Assembly: GCF_017876155.1 (NCBI RefSeq)
Contig: NZ_JAGINP010000006.1
Coordinates: 1-64,000, forward strand
Length of the DNA stretch: 64,000 nt
Reading direction: 5' to 3'
Origin: Azospirillum rugosum
Lineage (GTDB): Bacteria > Pseudomonadota > Alphaproteobacteria > Azospirillales > Azospirillaceae
The notes under the pieces were generated by a model. That model had not been told where the DNA came from. It was given only the letters and a program-made list of their open reading frames with translations, and made no database searches. The position numbers were made by a program, and so were the translations under genes. Of this stretch, positions 10,601-18,543 are shown one piece after another; the stretch's first letter is position 1; the number at the start of each line of letters is the position of its first letter.

Positions 10601-11104
10601 GCGCGCATCGGTCAGCAGGCCGGCGGCCGTGCGCTCGTCCATCACCTCGAAATGCGGGGCGAGCCCGGCCTCCAGCGGGAAGCGGCGCAGCAGCGACTGG
10701 CAGAAGGCGTGGATCGTCTGGATCTTCATGCCGCCCGGACAGTCCACGACCTGCGCGAACAGGCGCCGAGCGGCGGTGCGCGTCTCCGCCGTCGGCCGCT
10801 CACCGCACAGGTCGTAGAGGCGGTCTTCCAGGTCGGCGTCGGGCAGGGTCGCCCAGATGCCCAGCGTGCGGTTGATGCGGATGGACATCTCCGCCGCCGC
10901 CGCCTTGGTGAAGGTGAGGCAGAGGATGCGCGCCGGCGCCGTGCCGGCCAGCATCAGCCGCAGCACGCGGTCGGTCAGCACCTTCGTCTTGCCGGACCCG
11001 GCCGACGCGCCCACCCACACCGACGACAGCGGGTCGGAGGCCTGGCGCTGCTTGACGTTCGGGTCGAGCGGCAGCTCGCGGGCGGGGAAGTCGAGGAGGT
11101 TCAT
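7640..11104 (-). CDS. addA: Double-strand break repair helicase-nuclease AddA
   Basis: A 1154-aa UvrD-like SF1 helicase with a RecB-type nuclease domain; with AddB it resects double-strand breaks for RecA loading. Visible motifs: Walker A GASAGSGKTKVL (residues 32-43), motif Ia region ILCLTFTKAAAAEM, Walker B HILIDEAQDTNPEQW, motif III GDEKQSIFSFQRA, motif V IMTVHGSKGLQAP, motif VI YVALTRAEDRLYVCG, and the nuclease motif VWIVDYKTNRPP near the C-terminus. ATG 11104 gives the typical MNLLDFP-type start. Transcribed after addB, separated by a 163-bp GC-rich palindromic region. Confidence 0.97.
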   Translation of the reverse strand: MNLLDFPARELPLDPNVKQRQASDPLSSVWVGASAGSGKTKVLTDRVLRLMLAGTAPARILCLTFTKAAAAEMSIRINRTLGIWATLPDADLEDRLYDLCGERPTAETRTAARRLFAQVVDCPGGMKIQTIHAFCQSLLRRFPLEAGLAPHFEVMDERTAAGLLTDARDEVLHAGRAAPDTPLGKAMARLTADLNAEEFADILAELANERGRIQRLFERYKGLDGAIDAVHRELGVEPGTTEADILHEACADASLDVPTLREACRALSTGTKTDEERGIGIQSWLDAAESRVRAFQAYARLFLTAEGTARKTLITKKPATNFPAALIALEREAERLVSLMKRVKSAGVAASTTALLTLAEALLHAYDAKKKGKALLDYDDLILAANTLLRGKDGVPAVPWVLFKLDGGLDHILIDEAQDTNPEQWAVVSSIAEEFFADLSAHGSAGTTRTVFAVGDEKQSIFSFQRANPAEFARMRRHFQTRAEIATRTWHAVELDISFRSTAAVLQAVDAVFRLDTAKDGVASEVSPVIRHRAFRRGHAGLVELWPPVKPAEVADPPAWAPPVERESADSPSARLAAVIADTIRDWTQRGETLESRGRPIQPGDVMVLVRRRTSFVTELVRALKDRAVPVAGVDRMVLTEQLAVMDLMALCEFLLLPEDDLTLATVLKGPLIGLSEDQLFDLAHGRRGTLWSALVAKAEEDPAYRPARRYLGGQLARTDFLAPYELFAGLLAAPCPADERSGRRAILKRLGPDAQDPLDEFLAVCLAFEKTEPPSLQNFLAWLAASEAEIKRELEQGGGRVRIMTVHGSKGLQAPIVFLPDTLGTPTQSPPILWPDEGCAVPLFAARRNQEDALCTEARSRANRRRDQEYRRLLYVALTRAEDRLYVCGYQGKRDPSEACWYKLVEAAMGEIGIPHPFDFSSLCPDGWAGDGWRLHDPQTAAPKPDGADAGRVMEAYAPLPWLTANAPEEPEPSRPLTPSRPDGDEPAVRSPLGEDDGARFKRGLLVHRLMQSLPDLPPDGREAACRRFLARPAHELTPERQDEIARETMAVVNSPDFAHLFGPNSRAEVPVVGVVDGRALSGQIDRLVVEGDTVWIVDYKTNRPPPRRVEDVPPVYQRQMAAYRGAMTAVYPGKRIRCVLLWTDGPYLMELP

Positions 11105-11130
11105 GGGGCAATCGCTCCGGGGGAGGCGGG

Positions 11131-11256
11131 GGCGACGCTTGCCCCCTCCCTAACCCTCCCCCGCTTTCGCGGGAGAGGGAACTCCGCACTCTTCCCCTCC
11201 ACCGCCAACGGTGGGGGAGGGAGGGACCCACGCGCGAGCGTGGGAGGGAGGGGGCA
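11131..11256. repeat. GC-rich palindromic array between addB and addA
   Basis: The addB-addA gap is almost filled by nested inverted repeats: TTGCCCCCTCCC ... GGGAGGGGGC at the ends, with inner hairpins CCCCCGC/GCGGGAG, CCCTCCACC/GGTGGGGGAGGG and CCCACGC/GCGTGGG. The motif content resembles the CCTCTCCCC family at 5889. It could form several stacked hairpins in the addBA transcript and affect relative AddA output; that effect is inferred. Confidence 0.75.
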
Positions 11257-11267
11257 TCCGTGCATCA

Positions 11268-14255
11268 TCATCCCTCACCACCATCGCCACCGGCCGACCA
11301 TTCCTGCACCCGCGCGAGGTGCGCGTAGTCCGTGTAGCGTGGCGCCATGGCGGGGCGGGGGCAGGAGCGGTAGGGGGTGGCGGGGTCGTCGAAGTGGCGG
11401 ATCAGCTCTTCCAGGCCGGCGCGGGCCTCGGCGGCGAGGGTCGCGGGGTCGCCCTTCACGGGCTTCTCCTCGCCGGCCGGGTCGCCGCCGGACAGGCGCC
11501 AGAAGGACAGCTCCGCGACCGTGCCGGCCGCCACGCCGCCGAAGCCGCCGGCCAGCGCGATGGCGGCCTCCAGCGGCAGCTGCGGGGCGAAGCCCAGCTC
11601 GATCTCGCGGGTGGAGGGCGGCGTGCCGGTCTTGTAGTCGATCAGGACCAGCCCTTCGCCGGTCGAATCGATGCGGTCGGCCTTGGCGGTCAGCAGGAAG
11701 GGGCCGGCGGGGCCGTTGAGCGTCAGTTCGCCGCTGACCTCGGTCGTCAGCGGCTTCACGGTCAGGCGGCGGTCGCGCTCCAGCGCGATGAACCACTCCG
11801 CGATGCGCTCGAAGCGCGGCCACCAGAAGGCCCAGACGTCGGGGTGGGTCTGCAGCAGCGGGCCGAAGGACTCGCGGCCGAGGTCGATCAGGCGGTGCAG
11901 CGCGTCCTGGGGCAGCAGGCCGGGGTATTCGCGCACGAAGGCGTCCAGGGCCGAGTGGATGAACTGGCCCCGGTCGGCCGCACCCGGATCGGCGGCGATG
12001 GGGTCCAGCTTGCGCAGGCGCAGCACATGCTCCGCGTAGACGGCGTAGGGGTCGCGCATCCAGCGCTCGATCTTGGTGACCGACAGCTTGCGCGGGCGCG
12101 CGGCGACCGGCGGGCGTGGTTCCGGGGGCGAAACGGGGCGTACGGCGTCGGGCTCGTCCAGGCCGCGCGCCCAGACCAGCCAGGGCTCCCCGGCCAAATC
12201 GATGCGACCGTCCAGGTTCAGGGCGCGCAGCACGGTTTCCAGCCGCAGCAGCCAGCGGGACGGCACGGTCGGCGTGCCGTCCACGCGTTCCGCGCGGGTC
12301 AGCACCACCTCCGGCGCGCCGCAGGCGTGGGTGAAGTCGTGGGCGGACAGGCCGACCATGCGCTCCGGGCTGGGCAGGCCGAAGTCGCGACGCATGGGGC
12401 GCGACATCCAAGGGTCGGCGGCCGGGTCGGGCGGCCAGGTGCCCTCGTTCAGCCCGCCGAGGATCATCAGGTCGAAATGCTGGAGGCGCGCCTCCATGGG
12501 GCCGAGGATCCACAAGCGCGAGTGCAGGCCATAGCGCGGGTAGACCGGCCGCATGGCCATCAGCGCGTCGAGCAGGGCCGGATAGTCGGTGCCGGGAACC
12601 GCCGGGAAGCCTTCCGCGGCCTCCAGCAGTTCGTGCACGAAACCGGCGGCCCCCTCGCCGTCGGCCTGGAGCCAGAGGAACTTCTCGCCGGGCATGTCGG
12701 TGCGGGCGGCCAGCTTTTCCGCGAAGGCGATGTGGGCGCGCACGAGGTCGGCGATGGGCGCCTCGCTGAACAGCACCTCCATGAAGGGGGCCGCGAGCTT
12801 GGCGAGACCCTCCAGCCAGTCGAGCAGGAAGGCTTGCTGGTCCTTGCGCCCCTCGTGCTGCGCGAAATACTCCGCACCCTTCAGCGCGGCGATCAGGCCG
12901 CCGAAGCCTTCCGCCGGGCGGGGACCGCGCAGGACGGTGCGCTCCAGCGCGCGGGCGGCGCTGCGGAAGTCGGACGGGTCGCGCCCGCCGGCCGCCAGCG
13001 GGTGCTTGGCGAGCGCCAGCAGGGCCAGCGGGTGGGCGCGGCTGGCGGCCAGCTCGGCGGTCAGGCGCAGGTAGGTGCCGACCGCGGTGTGGACGAGCGG
13101 CTGGCCGGCCGAGTCGTTCACCGCTATGCCCCAGCGCGACAGGGCCATGGCGACGCGGCGCGCGAGGTTTCGGTCGGGGGTTACCAGGGCGGCGCGCTTT
13201 TCCGGCGTTTCCAGCGCGTGGCGCATCAGCAGCGCGATGGCCGACGCCTCCTCCTCCGCCGTGGCGGCGTCGATTCGGGTCAGGTTGGCCAGCGCCGATG
13301 CGTCCAGCCCTTCCAGCTCCCGCCAGCTTTCCGTGGTGGCGGCGGGGCGCATGGCCTCCGCGATCAAGCGGGCGCGGACAGCGCGCGGCTCCTCCACATC
13401 GTTCCAGCGCCGGACGCCGTCGCGCGTGGTGCCCAGCCGGTCCAGCAGGTGGGCGAGCCCGTGCTGCGGGTGCGATTCGTCGCGGCGGATGGCGTCCCAG
13501 GCGGTGTCGTCGGCCTCCTGGTCCAGGCCGGGCAGGACGACCGCGCCTTGCGGCAGGCGGGCGATCACCGCCAGCAGGTCGGCGGAGGCGGGGATGGAGC
13601 CGGTGGAGCCCGCCGCGATGACCAGCCCCTGCGGCGGCTCGGCCCGCCAGAGCGCGGCCTGGGTCTCCAGCACGATGTTGCGGCGCTGGGCCGGGTCGGT
13701 CAGTTCGATGGAGCCAAGGATGACCGGCCAGTGCTCCGTGACGATCTTCAGGAACTCCAGCGTCACCTGCCAGTGCTGGGCGTAATCCTCCGGCACCAGG
13801 GAGGCGAGGCGGTCGAAGGCCACGCCTTCCGTCCACACCGCGTCGATCAGCCGGCCGAGGTCGGCGCCCAGCCGCACCGCCTGCGCGGTGGTGGCCGAGA
13901 CGCCCTGGGCCTGGAGGATCAGCCGGGCCAGCAGAAGCTGCCGCTTCAGCGGGGTGACCGCGTCCGGAAGCTCCAGCGGGACGCCGGGCAGCTCCTCCGC
14001 GGTCAGGCTGAGCGTGTCGGCGTCCAGCTCGCCCAGCGGGCTCATGCGGGGCAGCAGCATGGGCCGGCCGCCGGATCGGCGCAGGAAGGCGTCGCGCAGG
14101 GACAGGCAGGAGCGGCGCGTGGGCAGCAGGACGGTCACCGCGGCCAGGGCCAGCGGGTCGTCGCCCACACGCTCCACGATGCCGGCCGCCAGCGTGTCCA
14201 CGAAGGACACGCCGGAGGGAATCGTGAAGACCTTCGGTTCCGCGCTGCTGGTCAT
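11268..14255 (-). CDS. addB: Double-strand break repair protein AddB
   Basis: A 995-aa alphaproteobacterial-type AddB, partner of AddA. The N-terminal part resembles an inactivated helicase (VTVLLPTRRSCLSLRDAFLR near residue 45, then MSPLGELD), and the C-terminal RecB-like nuclease domain shows GLVLIDYKTGTPPS near residue 865. ATG 14255 (MTSSAEPKVF) is chosen; the open frame upstream runs into the CACAAAG repeat and encodes low-complexity residues. First of the addB-addA pair. Confidence 0.95.
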   Translation of the reverse strand: MTSSAEPKVFTIPSGVSFVDTLAAGIVERVGDDPLALAAVTVLLPTRRSCLSLRDAFLRRSGGRPMLLPRMSPLGELDADTLSLTAEELPGVPLELPDAVTPLKRQLLLARLILQAQGVSATTAQAVRLGADLGRLIDAVWTEGVAFDRLASLVPEDYAQHWQVTLEFLKIVTEHWPVILGSIELTDPAQRRNIVLETQAALWRAEPPQGLVIAAGSTGSIPASADLLAVIARLPQGAVVLPGLDQEADDTAWDAIRRDESHPQHGLAHLLDRLGTTRDGVRRWNDVEEPRAVRARLIAEAMRPAATTESWRELEGLDASALANLTRIDAATAEEEASAIALLMRHALETPEKRAALVTPDRNLARRVAMALSRWGIAVNDSAGQPLVHTAVGTYLRLTAELAASRAHPLALLALAKHPLAAGGRDPSDFRSAARALERTVLRGPRPAEGFGGLIAALKGAEYFAQHEGRKDQQAFLLDWLEGLAKLAAPFMEVLFSEAPIADLVRAHIAFAEKLAARTDMPGEKFLWLQADGEGAAGFVHELLEAAEGFPAVPGTDYPALLDALMAMRPVYPRYGLHSRLWILGPMEARLQHFDLMILGGLNEGTWPPDPAADPWMSRPMRRDFGLPSPERMVGLSAHDFTHACGAPEVVLTRAERVDGTPTVPSRWLLRLETVLRALNLDGRIDLAGEPWLVWARGLDEPDAVRPVSPPEPRPPVAARPRKLSVTKIERWMRDPYAVYAEHVLRLRKLDPIAADPGAADRGQFIHSALDAFVREYPGLLPQDALHRLIDLGRESFGPLLQTHPDVWAFWWPRFERIAEWFIALERDRRLTVKPLTTEVSGELTLNGPAGPFLLTAKADRIDSTGEGLVLIDYKTGTPPSTREIELGFAPQLPLEAAIALAGGFGGVAAGTVAELSFWRLSGGDPAGEEKPVKGDPATLAAEARAGLEELIRHFDDPATPYRSCPRPAMAPRYTDYAHLARVQEWSAGGDGGEG

Positions 14256-14290
14256 CGATGTCCCGGAACGTTCAGACGGTGGAAACCAGA

Positions 14291-14411
14291 CACCACAAAG
14301 ACACAAAGGACACAAAGATTTTCACAAAGTGGGTCTCAAATTTGAAGTGACAACGCCTTCAGGTCGACACCTCTTTGTGACGTTCTTTGTGCCCTTTGTG
14401 TCTTTGTGGTG
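14291..14411. repeat. Intergenic inverted repeat, CACCACAAAGACACAAAG family
   Basis: Imperfect inverted arms of about 40 bp: the left begins CACCACAAAGACACAAAGGA at 14291 and the right ends CCCTTTGTGTCTTTGTGGTG at 14411. Inside each arm the heptamer CACAAAG is repeated several times. It lies between murU and addB and is AT-richer than its surroundings. No coding potential of its own. Confidence 0.85.
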
Positions 14412-14432
14412 AAAAATTCTCGGCCTTGGCGG

Positions 14433-15188
14433 TCAGGTGGTGACCACCGACACGTCGCTCATCGACAGCAGATCCTCGGACTCCTGGAGTGCCGCGGGCG
14501 TGCCGATGTGGAACCACAGCCCGTCGTGGGCAAGGCCGTAGAGGCGCCCGGCCTCCTGCGCGCGGTCCCAGATCAGGTTGGTGGAGAAGGCGCCGTCGGG
14601 CGTGTTCTGCGCGAACAGCTCCGGCTTCACGATCTGCACGCCGGCGAAGACGAAGGGGGCAATCTCCATCTCGCCGCGGCGGACCAGCCGGCCCACCGGG
14701 TCCATGTGGTAGTCGCCGCGCCCCTCGTAGCCCACCGACTTGGTGGTCGCCATCAGCAGGAGCAGCGCGTCCATCGCCTCCGGATCCCAGTGCCGGGCCA
14801 GCCGGGCCAGCGTGGGGGAGGGGCCGTTCAGCCACAGAATGTCGGCGTTGACGACGTAGATCGGGGAGGATCCCAGCAGGGGCAGCGCCTTCTTCACGCC
14901 GCCGCCGGTCTCCAGCAGCGTGTCCTCCGGCGACAGGGCGATGGCCGGGCGGGTGCGCGCCTTCAGGTGGTCGGCGATCATCTCGCCCTTATAATGGGCG
15001 TTCACCACGGCCGTTTGGACGCCGGCCTCCTCCAGCCGGTCGAGCGCGTGGTCGAGCATCGGCTTGCCGATCACCGGGATCAGCGGCTTGGGCCGCTCCA
15101 GGGTCAGCGGGCGCATGCGCAGGCCGAGGCCGGCGGCCATGACCATGGCCTTTTCGGGCGCTTTCACAGGCTTCTCAACAGACGACAT
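14433..15188 (-). CDS. murU: N-acetylmuramate alpha-1-phosphate uridylyltransferase
   Basis: A 251-aa nucleotidyltransferase. N-terminal signature MVMAAGLGLRMRPLT followed by RPKPLIPVIGKPML (nucleotide and sugar-phosphate binding), and a VNADILW metal-binding segment near residue 117. Next to an AmgK-like kinase this best fits MurU, which makes UDP-MurNAc from MurNAc-1-phosphate in peptidoglycan recycling. By sequence alone it could be another sugar-1-phosphate nucleotidyltransferase. ATG 15188 is preferred; a TTG at 15194 overlapping the amgK stop is an alternative start six bases upstream. Confidence 0.85.
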   Translation of the reverse strand: MSSVEKPVKAPEKAMVMAAGLGLRMRPLTLERPKPLIPVIGKPMLDHALDRLEEAGVQTAVVNAHYKGEMIADHLKARTRPAIALSPEDTLLETGGGVKKALPLLGSSPIYVVNADILWLNGPSPTLARLARHWDPEAMDALLLLMATTKSVGYEGRGDYHMDPVGRLVRRGEMEIAPFVFAGVQIVKPELFAQNTPDGAFSTNLIWDRAQEAGRLYGLAHDGLWFHIGTPAALQESEDLLSMSDVSVVTT

Positions 15189-15190
15189 TA

Positions 15191-16219
15191 TCAATCCGGC
15201 TCCGGAACGACAAAGTCCGCGCGGGTTCCCGGCGGCAGGTGACGGGCGAACCAGTCGGCGACGGGGGCCAGTTCCGGCTTGGCGAGCTGGCCTTCCAGAA
15301 GCCGCCAGACTCGCGGCAGGTGGACGAGGTAGCCGCGGCGGCGCTGCTGGAGCGCCAGCCGCACGAAGATGGCGACGATCCGCGCGTGCCGCACGGCCCC
15401 CAGCACCGCGTAGGAGCGGCGGAAGGCCGCGGCGTCCAGGCCGGGGAAGGCGGAAACGTACCGGTTCAGCAACGAATCCGCGAGGTCGGCGGGCACGTCG
15501 CGCCGCGCGTCCTCCAGCAGCGACACCAGATCATAGGCGATGGGGCCGAGCCCGGCGCTCTGGTAGTCGATCAGGCCCGCCGCCTTCAGGCCGGGGCGGG
15601 GCAGGCGCATCACGTTGTCAACGTGGTAGTCGCGCAGCAGCAGCGACTGCGGGCCGGCGCAGGCCGCGGGGATCACCGCCGCCCAGGCCATTTCGAGGTC
15701 GGACAGAGCCGTGTCGGACAGTGGCTTTCCGGTGGCCGCCGGGACGTACACCTCCGCGAACAGGGCGACCTGCTGCGCGAACAGGGCGGCGTCGTAGGTG
15801 GGCAGGGCGAGGCGGGCGGCCTCCGCCACCGGGAAGCGGCGGTGCAGCTCGATCAGGACGTCGGTCGCCAGTTCGTAGAGCGGGCGCGGCTCCGCCCCGG
15901 CCGCCAGCAGGCGCGACAGGGTGTCGTCCCCGAAATCCTCCTGAAGCGCCAGCCCGGCCTCCACCTCCGCCGCAACGATGCCGGGCACGGAGAAGCCGAG
16001 GCCGCGCAACGTGTCGCCGATGGCGATGAAGGGCAGCAGATCCTCGGCCGGTGCCGGCGTGTCCACCAGGATCAGCGTGCCGCCGTCGTTGGTCGTTACG
16101 CGCTCGTAACGACGGGCGGAGGCGTCGCCGGCCAGCGGTTGGCGCTTGGCCGTGTCCAGCCCGTGGCGGGCGAGGAAGGTCACGATCTCGGCGGTGCGCT
16201 GTGGGGATTGGGCGGTCAC
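15191..16219 (-). CDS. amgK: N-acetylmuramate/N-acetylglucosamine anomeric kinase (APH fold)
   Basis: A 342-aa aminoglycoside-phosphotransferase-fold kinase. The N-terminal LAGDASARRYERV segment, the catalytic LLLRDYHVDNVMRLP (Brenner motif, Asp near residue 215) and the metal-binding AAGLIDYQSAGLGP are visible. Paired with murU it would phosphorylate MurNAc or GlcNAc at the anomeric carbon during cell-wall recycling. The start is GTG 16219, whose bases overlap the tsaE stop; the open frame upstream is inside tsaE. Translationally coupled tsaE-amgK-murU is likely. Confidence 0.88.
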   Translation of the reverse strand: MTAQSPQRTAEIVTFLARHGLDTAKRQPLAGDASARRYERVTTNDGGTLILVDTPAPAEDLLPFIAIGDTLRGLGFSVPGIVAAEVEAGLALQEDFGDDTLSRLLAAGAEPRPLYELATDVLIELHRRFPVAEAARLALPTYDAALFAQQVALFAEVYVPAATGKPLSDTALSDLEMAWAAVIPAACAGPQSLLLRDYHVDNVMRLPRPGLKAAGLIDYQSAGLGPIAYDLVSLLEDARRDVPADLADSLLNRYVSAFPGLDAAAFRRSYAVLGAVRHARIVAIFVRLALQQRRRGYLVHLPRVWRLLEGQLAKPELAPVADWFARHLPPGTRADFVVPEPD

Positions 16220-16719
16220 GGCTGCTCCAGTCCCGACAGGTCGAGGGCGCCGAGTCGGCCGTCCCAAGTCCCATGGCCGATCAGGTCGGCCTGGCGGCTG
16301 TCCGGGCCGGTGAAGGTCATTTTGATTTCGAGATGATCGTCCGGCAGCAACGGACCCAGCCGGTCCGGCCATTCCACCAGCAGCACGGACTCGGCGCGCG
16401 CCTCGTCCCAGCCCAGTTCGGTCACCTCGTCCGGGCCGGACAGGCGGTAGAGGTCGAAGTGCCAGACCGGGCCGATGTCGGTCTCGTAGGTCTGCACCAG
16501 CGTGAAGGTGGGGGAGGGCACCTCCGCCTCCTCCTCCGTCACGGCGCGAATCAGGGCGCGCGACAGGGCGGTCTTGCCGGCGCCGAGGTCGCCGCGCAGC
16601 GCCACGAGGTCGCCGGGGACGAGCGCCGACGCCAGCCGCCGCGCGAGCTGCGCGGTCGCGGCCTCGTTGGGCAGCGGAACGGTGCGCCGGGAGGGCAGAG
16701 TGAAGGGCGGCTGTGTCAT
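16216..16719 (-). CDS. tsaE: tRNA t6A37 biosynthesis ATPase TsaE
   Basis: A 167-aa P-loop ATPase required with TsaB/TsaD for N6-threonylcarbamoyladenosine in tRNA. Walker A LRGDLGAGKTALSRAL is near residues 42-57, followed by PSPTFTLVQTYE (switch region) and the HFDLYRL motif, then LVEWPDRLG. ATG 16719 (MTQPPFTLP) gives the usual length; an in-frame ATG at 16788 would add 23 residues without family character. First gene of the minus-strand tsaE-amgK-murU chain. Confidence 0.95.
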   Translation of the reverse strand: MTQPPFTLPSRRTVPLPNEAATAQLARRLASALVPGDLVALRGDLGAGKTALSRALIRAVTEEEAEVPSPTFTLVQTYETDIGPVWHFDLYRLSGPDEVTELGWDEARAESVLLVEWPDRLGPLLPDDHLEIKMTFTGPDSRQADLIGHGTWDGRLGALDLSGLEQP

Positions 16720-16805
16720 GGCGCCGGATTGTGGGGGAACGGCGGCACCGCCCGCAAGCCGGAAAGGCGGGTCCGCGACCGAGGTCACGGGTCCGCTGGC
16801 GATGG

Positions 16806-17237
16806 TCAGGCGCGGGCGGTGGCCGGGCGGCGGGCCTTCAGGGCGTGGGGCGCTATGGTTTCCACGTCTGCCTGCCTGTCCTCGCCCGCCTTGCCCTCGA
16901 CCAGGCGCGGGGCCTTGTTGAAGTTCATGGTGATCATCAGCGTCAGGCTGTCGTTGATGACGTGCAGCATCTTGTCGGAATCGACCGGCAGGGGGATCTT
17001 GCGGCCCATGCAGTAGGCGACCAGGGCGGCGGCCACCTCCGCCTCGTGCAGGACCATGGTCCGGTCGTCGCCCTCGTCCCCGGTGACCTGGATGACCGTC
17101 TCGACGCCTTGGTTCATACGATAGGTAACCGTTCCGACGGTCCCGCGCGGCAGCGGCTCGCGCATTCGCCGCCGACGGTCGAGCACCGCCTTCACCACTT
17201 CCTGGTCGGTGAACACGAGGCAGCGCAATTCCTTCAT
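16806..17237 (-). CDS. Conserved-looking hypothetical protein
   Basis: A 143-aa protein that I do not recognise. The first 110 residues are ordered-looking and mixed alpha/beta (MKELRCLVFTDQEVVKAV; then VTYRMNQGVETVIQV; then LHEAEVAAALVAYCMGRKIPLP), followed by a basic, low-complexity tail. No signal peptide, membrane segment or catalytic motif is evident. Codon use matches the chromosome. It is 86 bp upstream of tsaE on the same strand and divergent from the flavoprotein gene across an unusually AT-rich 210-bp gap that probably holds both promoters. Confidence 0.75.
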   Translation of the reverse strand: MKELRCLVFTDQEVVKAVLDRRRRMREPLPRGTVGTVTYRMNQGVETVIQVTGDEGDDRTMVLHEAEVAAALVAYCMGRKIPLPVDSDKMLHVINDSLTLMITMNFNKAPRLVEGKAGEDRQADVETIAPHALKARRPATARA

Positions 17238-17448
17238 GAAACCAGCTCCGGTCGTCCGCGCATGCGGTATATCCTACTCCAGTATGAAGGGCGTTAAATT
17301 AGCAATTTTAAACAAATGTACGATTTTTTCGCGTGCCCGCTCCTCCAAAGGCGCATGACGGTCGCGACGGCCTTGACCGCAACCCCGAAACCGTCCCATT
17401 GAATGCGGCACATTGCTTGGGACTTTCGGAACAAAGGGTAGCGCTTCC

Positions 17449-18471
17449 ATGCCGCAGACCGTCCATCGCACCGATGTCGTCATCGTCGGGGCCGGCCCCG
17501 TGGGCCTGTTCGCCGTCTTCGAATGCGGCATGCTGAAGATGCGCTGCCACGTCGTGGACGCGCTGGACATGGTGGGCGGGCAGTGCACCGCGCTCTACCC
17601 GGAAAAGCCGATCTACGACATCCCGGCCCACCCGGCCATCGAGGCCGCCGACCTGATCGACAAGCTGGCGGAGCAGGCCGCCCCCTTCGCGCCGACCTAC
17701 CACCTGGGCCAGCAGGTCGAGAAGCTGACCCGCACGGACGAGGGCCGCTGGCTGGTGGAGACCAGCATCGGCACGCAGATCGACACGCAGGCGGTGATCA
17801 TCGCCGCCGGCTGCGGCGCCTTCGGCCCGAACCGCCCGCCGCTGGAGGGGCTGGAGCAGTATGAGGGCACGTCCGTCTTCTACATGGTCCGGCGCAAGCA
17901 GGACTTCGCCGGCAAGCGCGTGGTGATCGCCGGCGGCGGCGATTCGGCGGTGGACTGGACGCTGTCGCTGGCCGACGTGGCGGAGAAGGTCTATGTCGTC
18001 CACCGCCGCCCGAAGTTCCGCGCCGCCCCGGAAAGCGTCGCCCGCATGGACGTGCTGGCGCGCGAGGGCAAGATCGAGATGGTCGTGCCCTACCAGCTCT
18101 CCGGCCTCGTCGGCGAGAACGGCCAGCTTTCGGCCGTCCGCGTCGCCACGCTGGACGGGGCGGAGAAGGACCTGCCGGCCGACGCGCTGCTGGCCTTCTT
18201 CGGCCTGTCGATGAACCTGGGCCCGATCGCCGAGTGGGGCCTGAACCTGGAGCGCAGCCACATCGGCGTCAGCCTGCCCGGCTGCGCCACCAGCGCCCCC
18301 GGCGTCTTCGCCATCGGCGACATCGCGACCTATCCCGGCAAGCTGAAGCTGATCCTCTGCGGCTTCTCGGAAGCTGCGCAGGCTGCCCACGCCATCCACC
18401 CGCTGGTCCACCCGGGCGAGGCCCTGCACTTCGAATACTCGACCTCGAAGGGCGTTCCCGGCGCGGACTGA
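17449..18471 (+). CDS. Ferredoxin/flavodoxin-NADP+ reductase, thioredoxin-reductase-like
   Basis: A 340-aa two-dinucleotide-domain flavoprotein. FAD-binding GAGPVGLFAVFE is near residue 13, GGQCTALYPEKPIYDIPA follows, the NADPH-binding GGGDSAVDWTLSLA is near residue 164, and the C-terminal FAD contact VFAIGDIATYPGKLKLI near residue 285. It lacks the CxxC of thioredoxin reductases, which fits the TrxR-like ferredoxin-NADP reductase family. ATG 17449 (MPQTVHRTDVV) is preferred over an upstream non-ATG extension. Confidence 0.9.
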   Translation: MPQTVHRTDVVIVGAGPVGLFAVFECGMLKMRCHVVDALDMVGGQCTALYPEKPIYDIPAHPAIEAADLIDKLAEQAAPFAPTYHLGQQVEKLTRTDEGRWLVETSIGTQIDTQAVIIAAGCGAFGPNRPPLEGLEQYEGTSVFYMVRRKQDFAGKRVVIAGGGDSAVDWTLSLADVAEKVYVVHRRPKFRAAPESVARMDVLAREGKIEMVVPYQLSGLVGENGQLSAVRVATLDGAEKDLPADALLAFFGLSMNLGPIAEWGLNLERSHIGVSLPGCATSAPGVFAIGDIATYPGKLKLILCGFSEAAQAAHAIHPLVHPGEALHFEYSTSKGVPGAD

Positions 18472-18478
18472 GCCGAAA

Positions 18479-18520
18479 CGCAAAACGGGCCGCCGGGGGA
18501 AACCGGCGACCCGTTCTGCG
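18479..18520. terminator. Hairpin between convergent flavoprotein and Spy-like genes
   Basis: An 18-bp near-perfect stem (CGCAAAACGGGCCGCCGG with CCGGCGACCCGTTCTGCG, two mismatches) lies 8 bp after the flavoprotein stop and 24 bp from the stop of the convergent Spy-like gene. No long U-tract follows on either strand, so termination is inferred from position and stem strength. Confidence 0.55.
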
Positions 18521-18543
18521 AACGGCTGACGGGAGGCGGGAAA

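Noticed and set aside
8354..11719. Long plus-strand open frame across addA
   Set aside because: A shadow of addA. The product has no recognisable fold and crosses the addA-addB gap.
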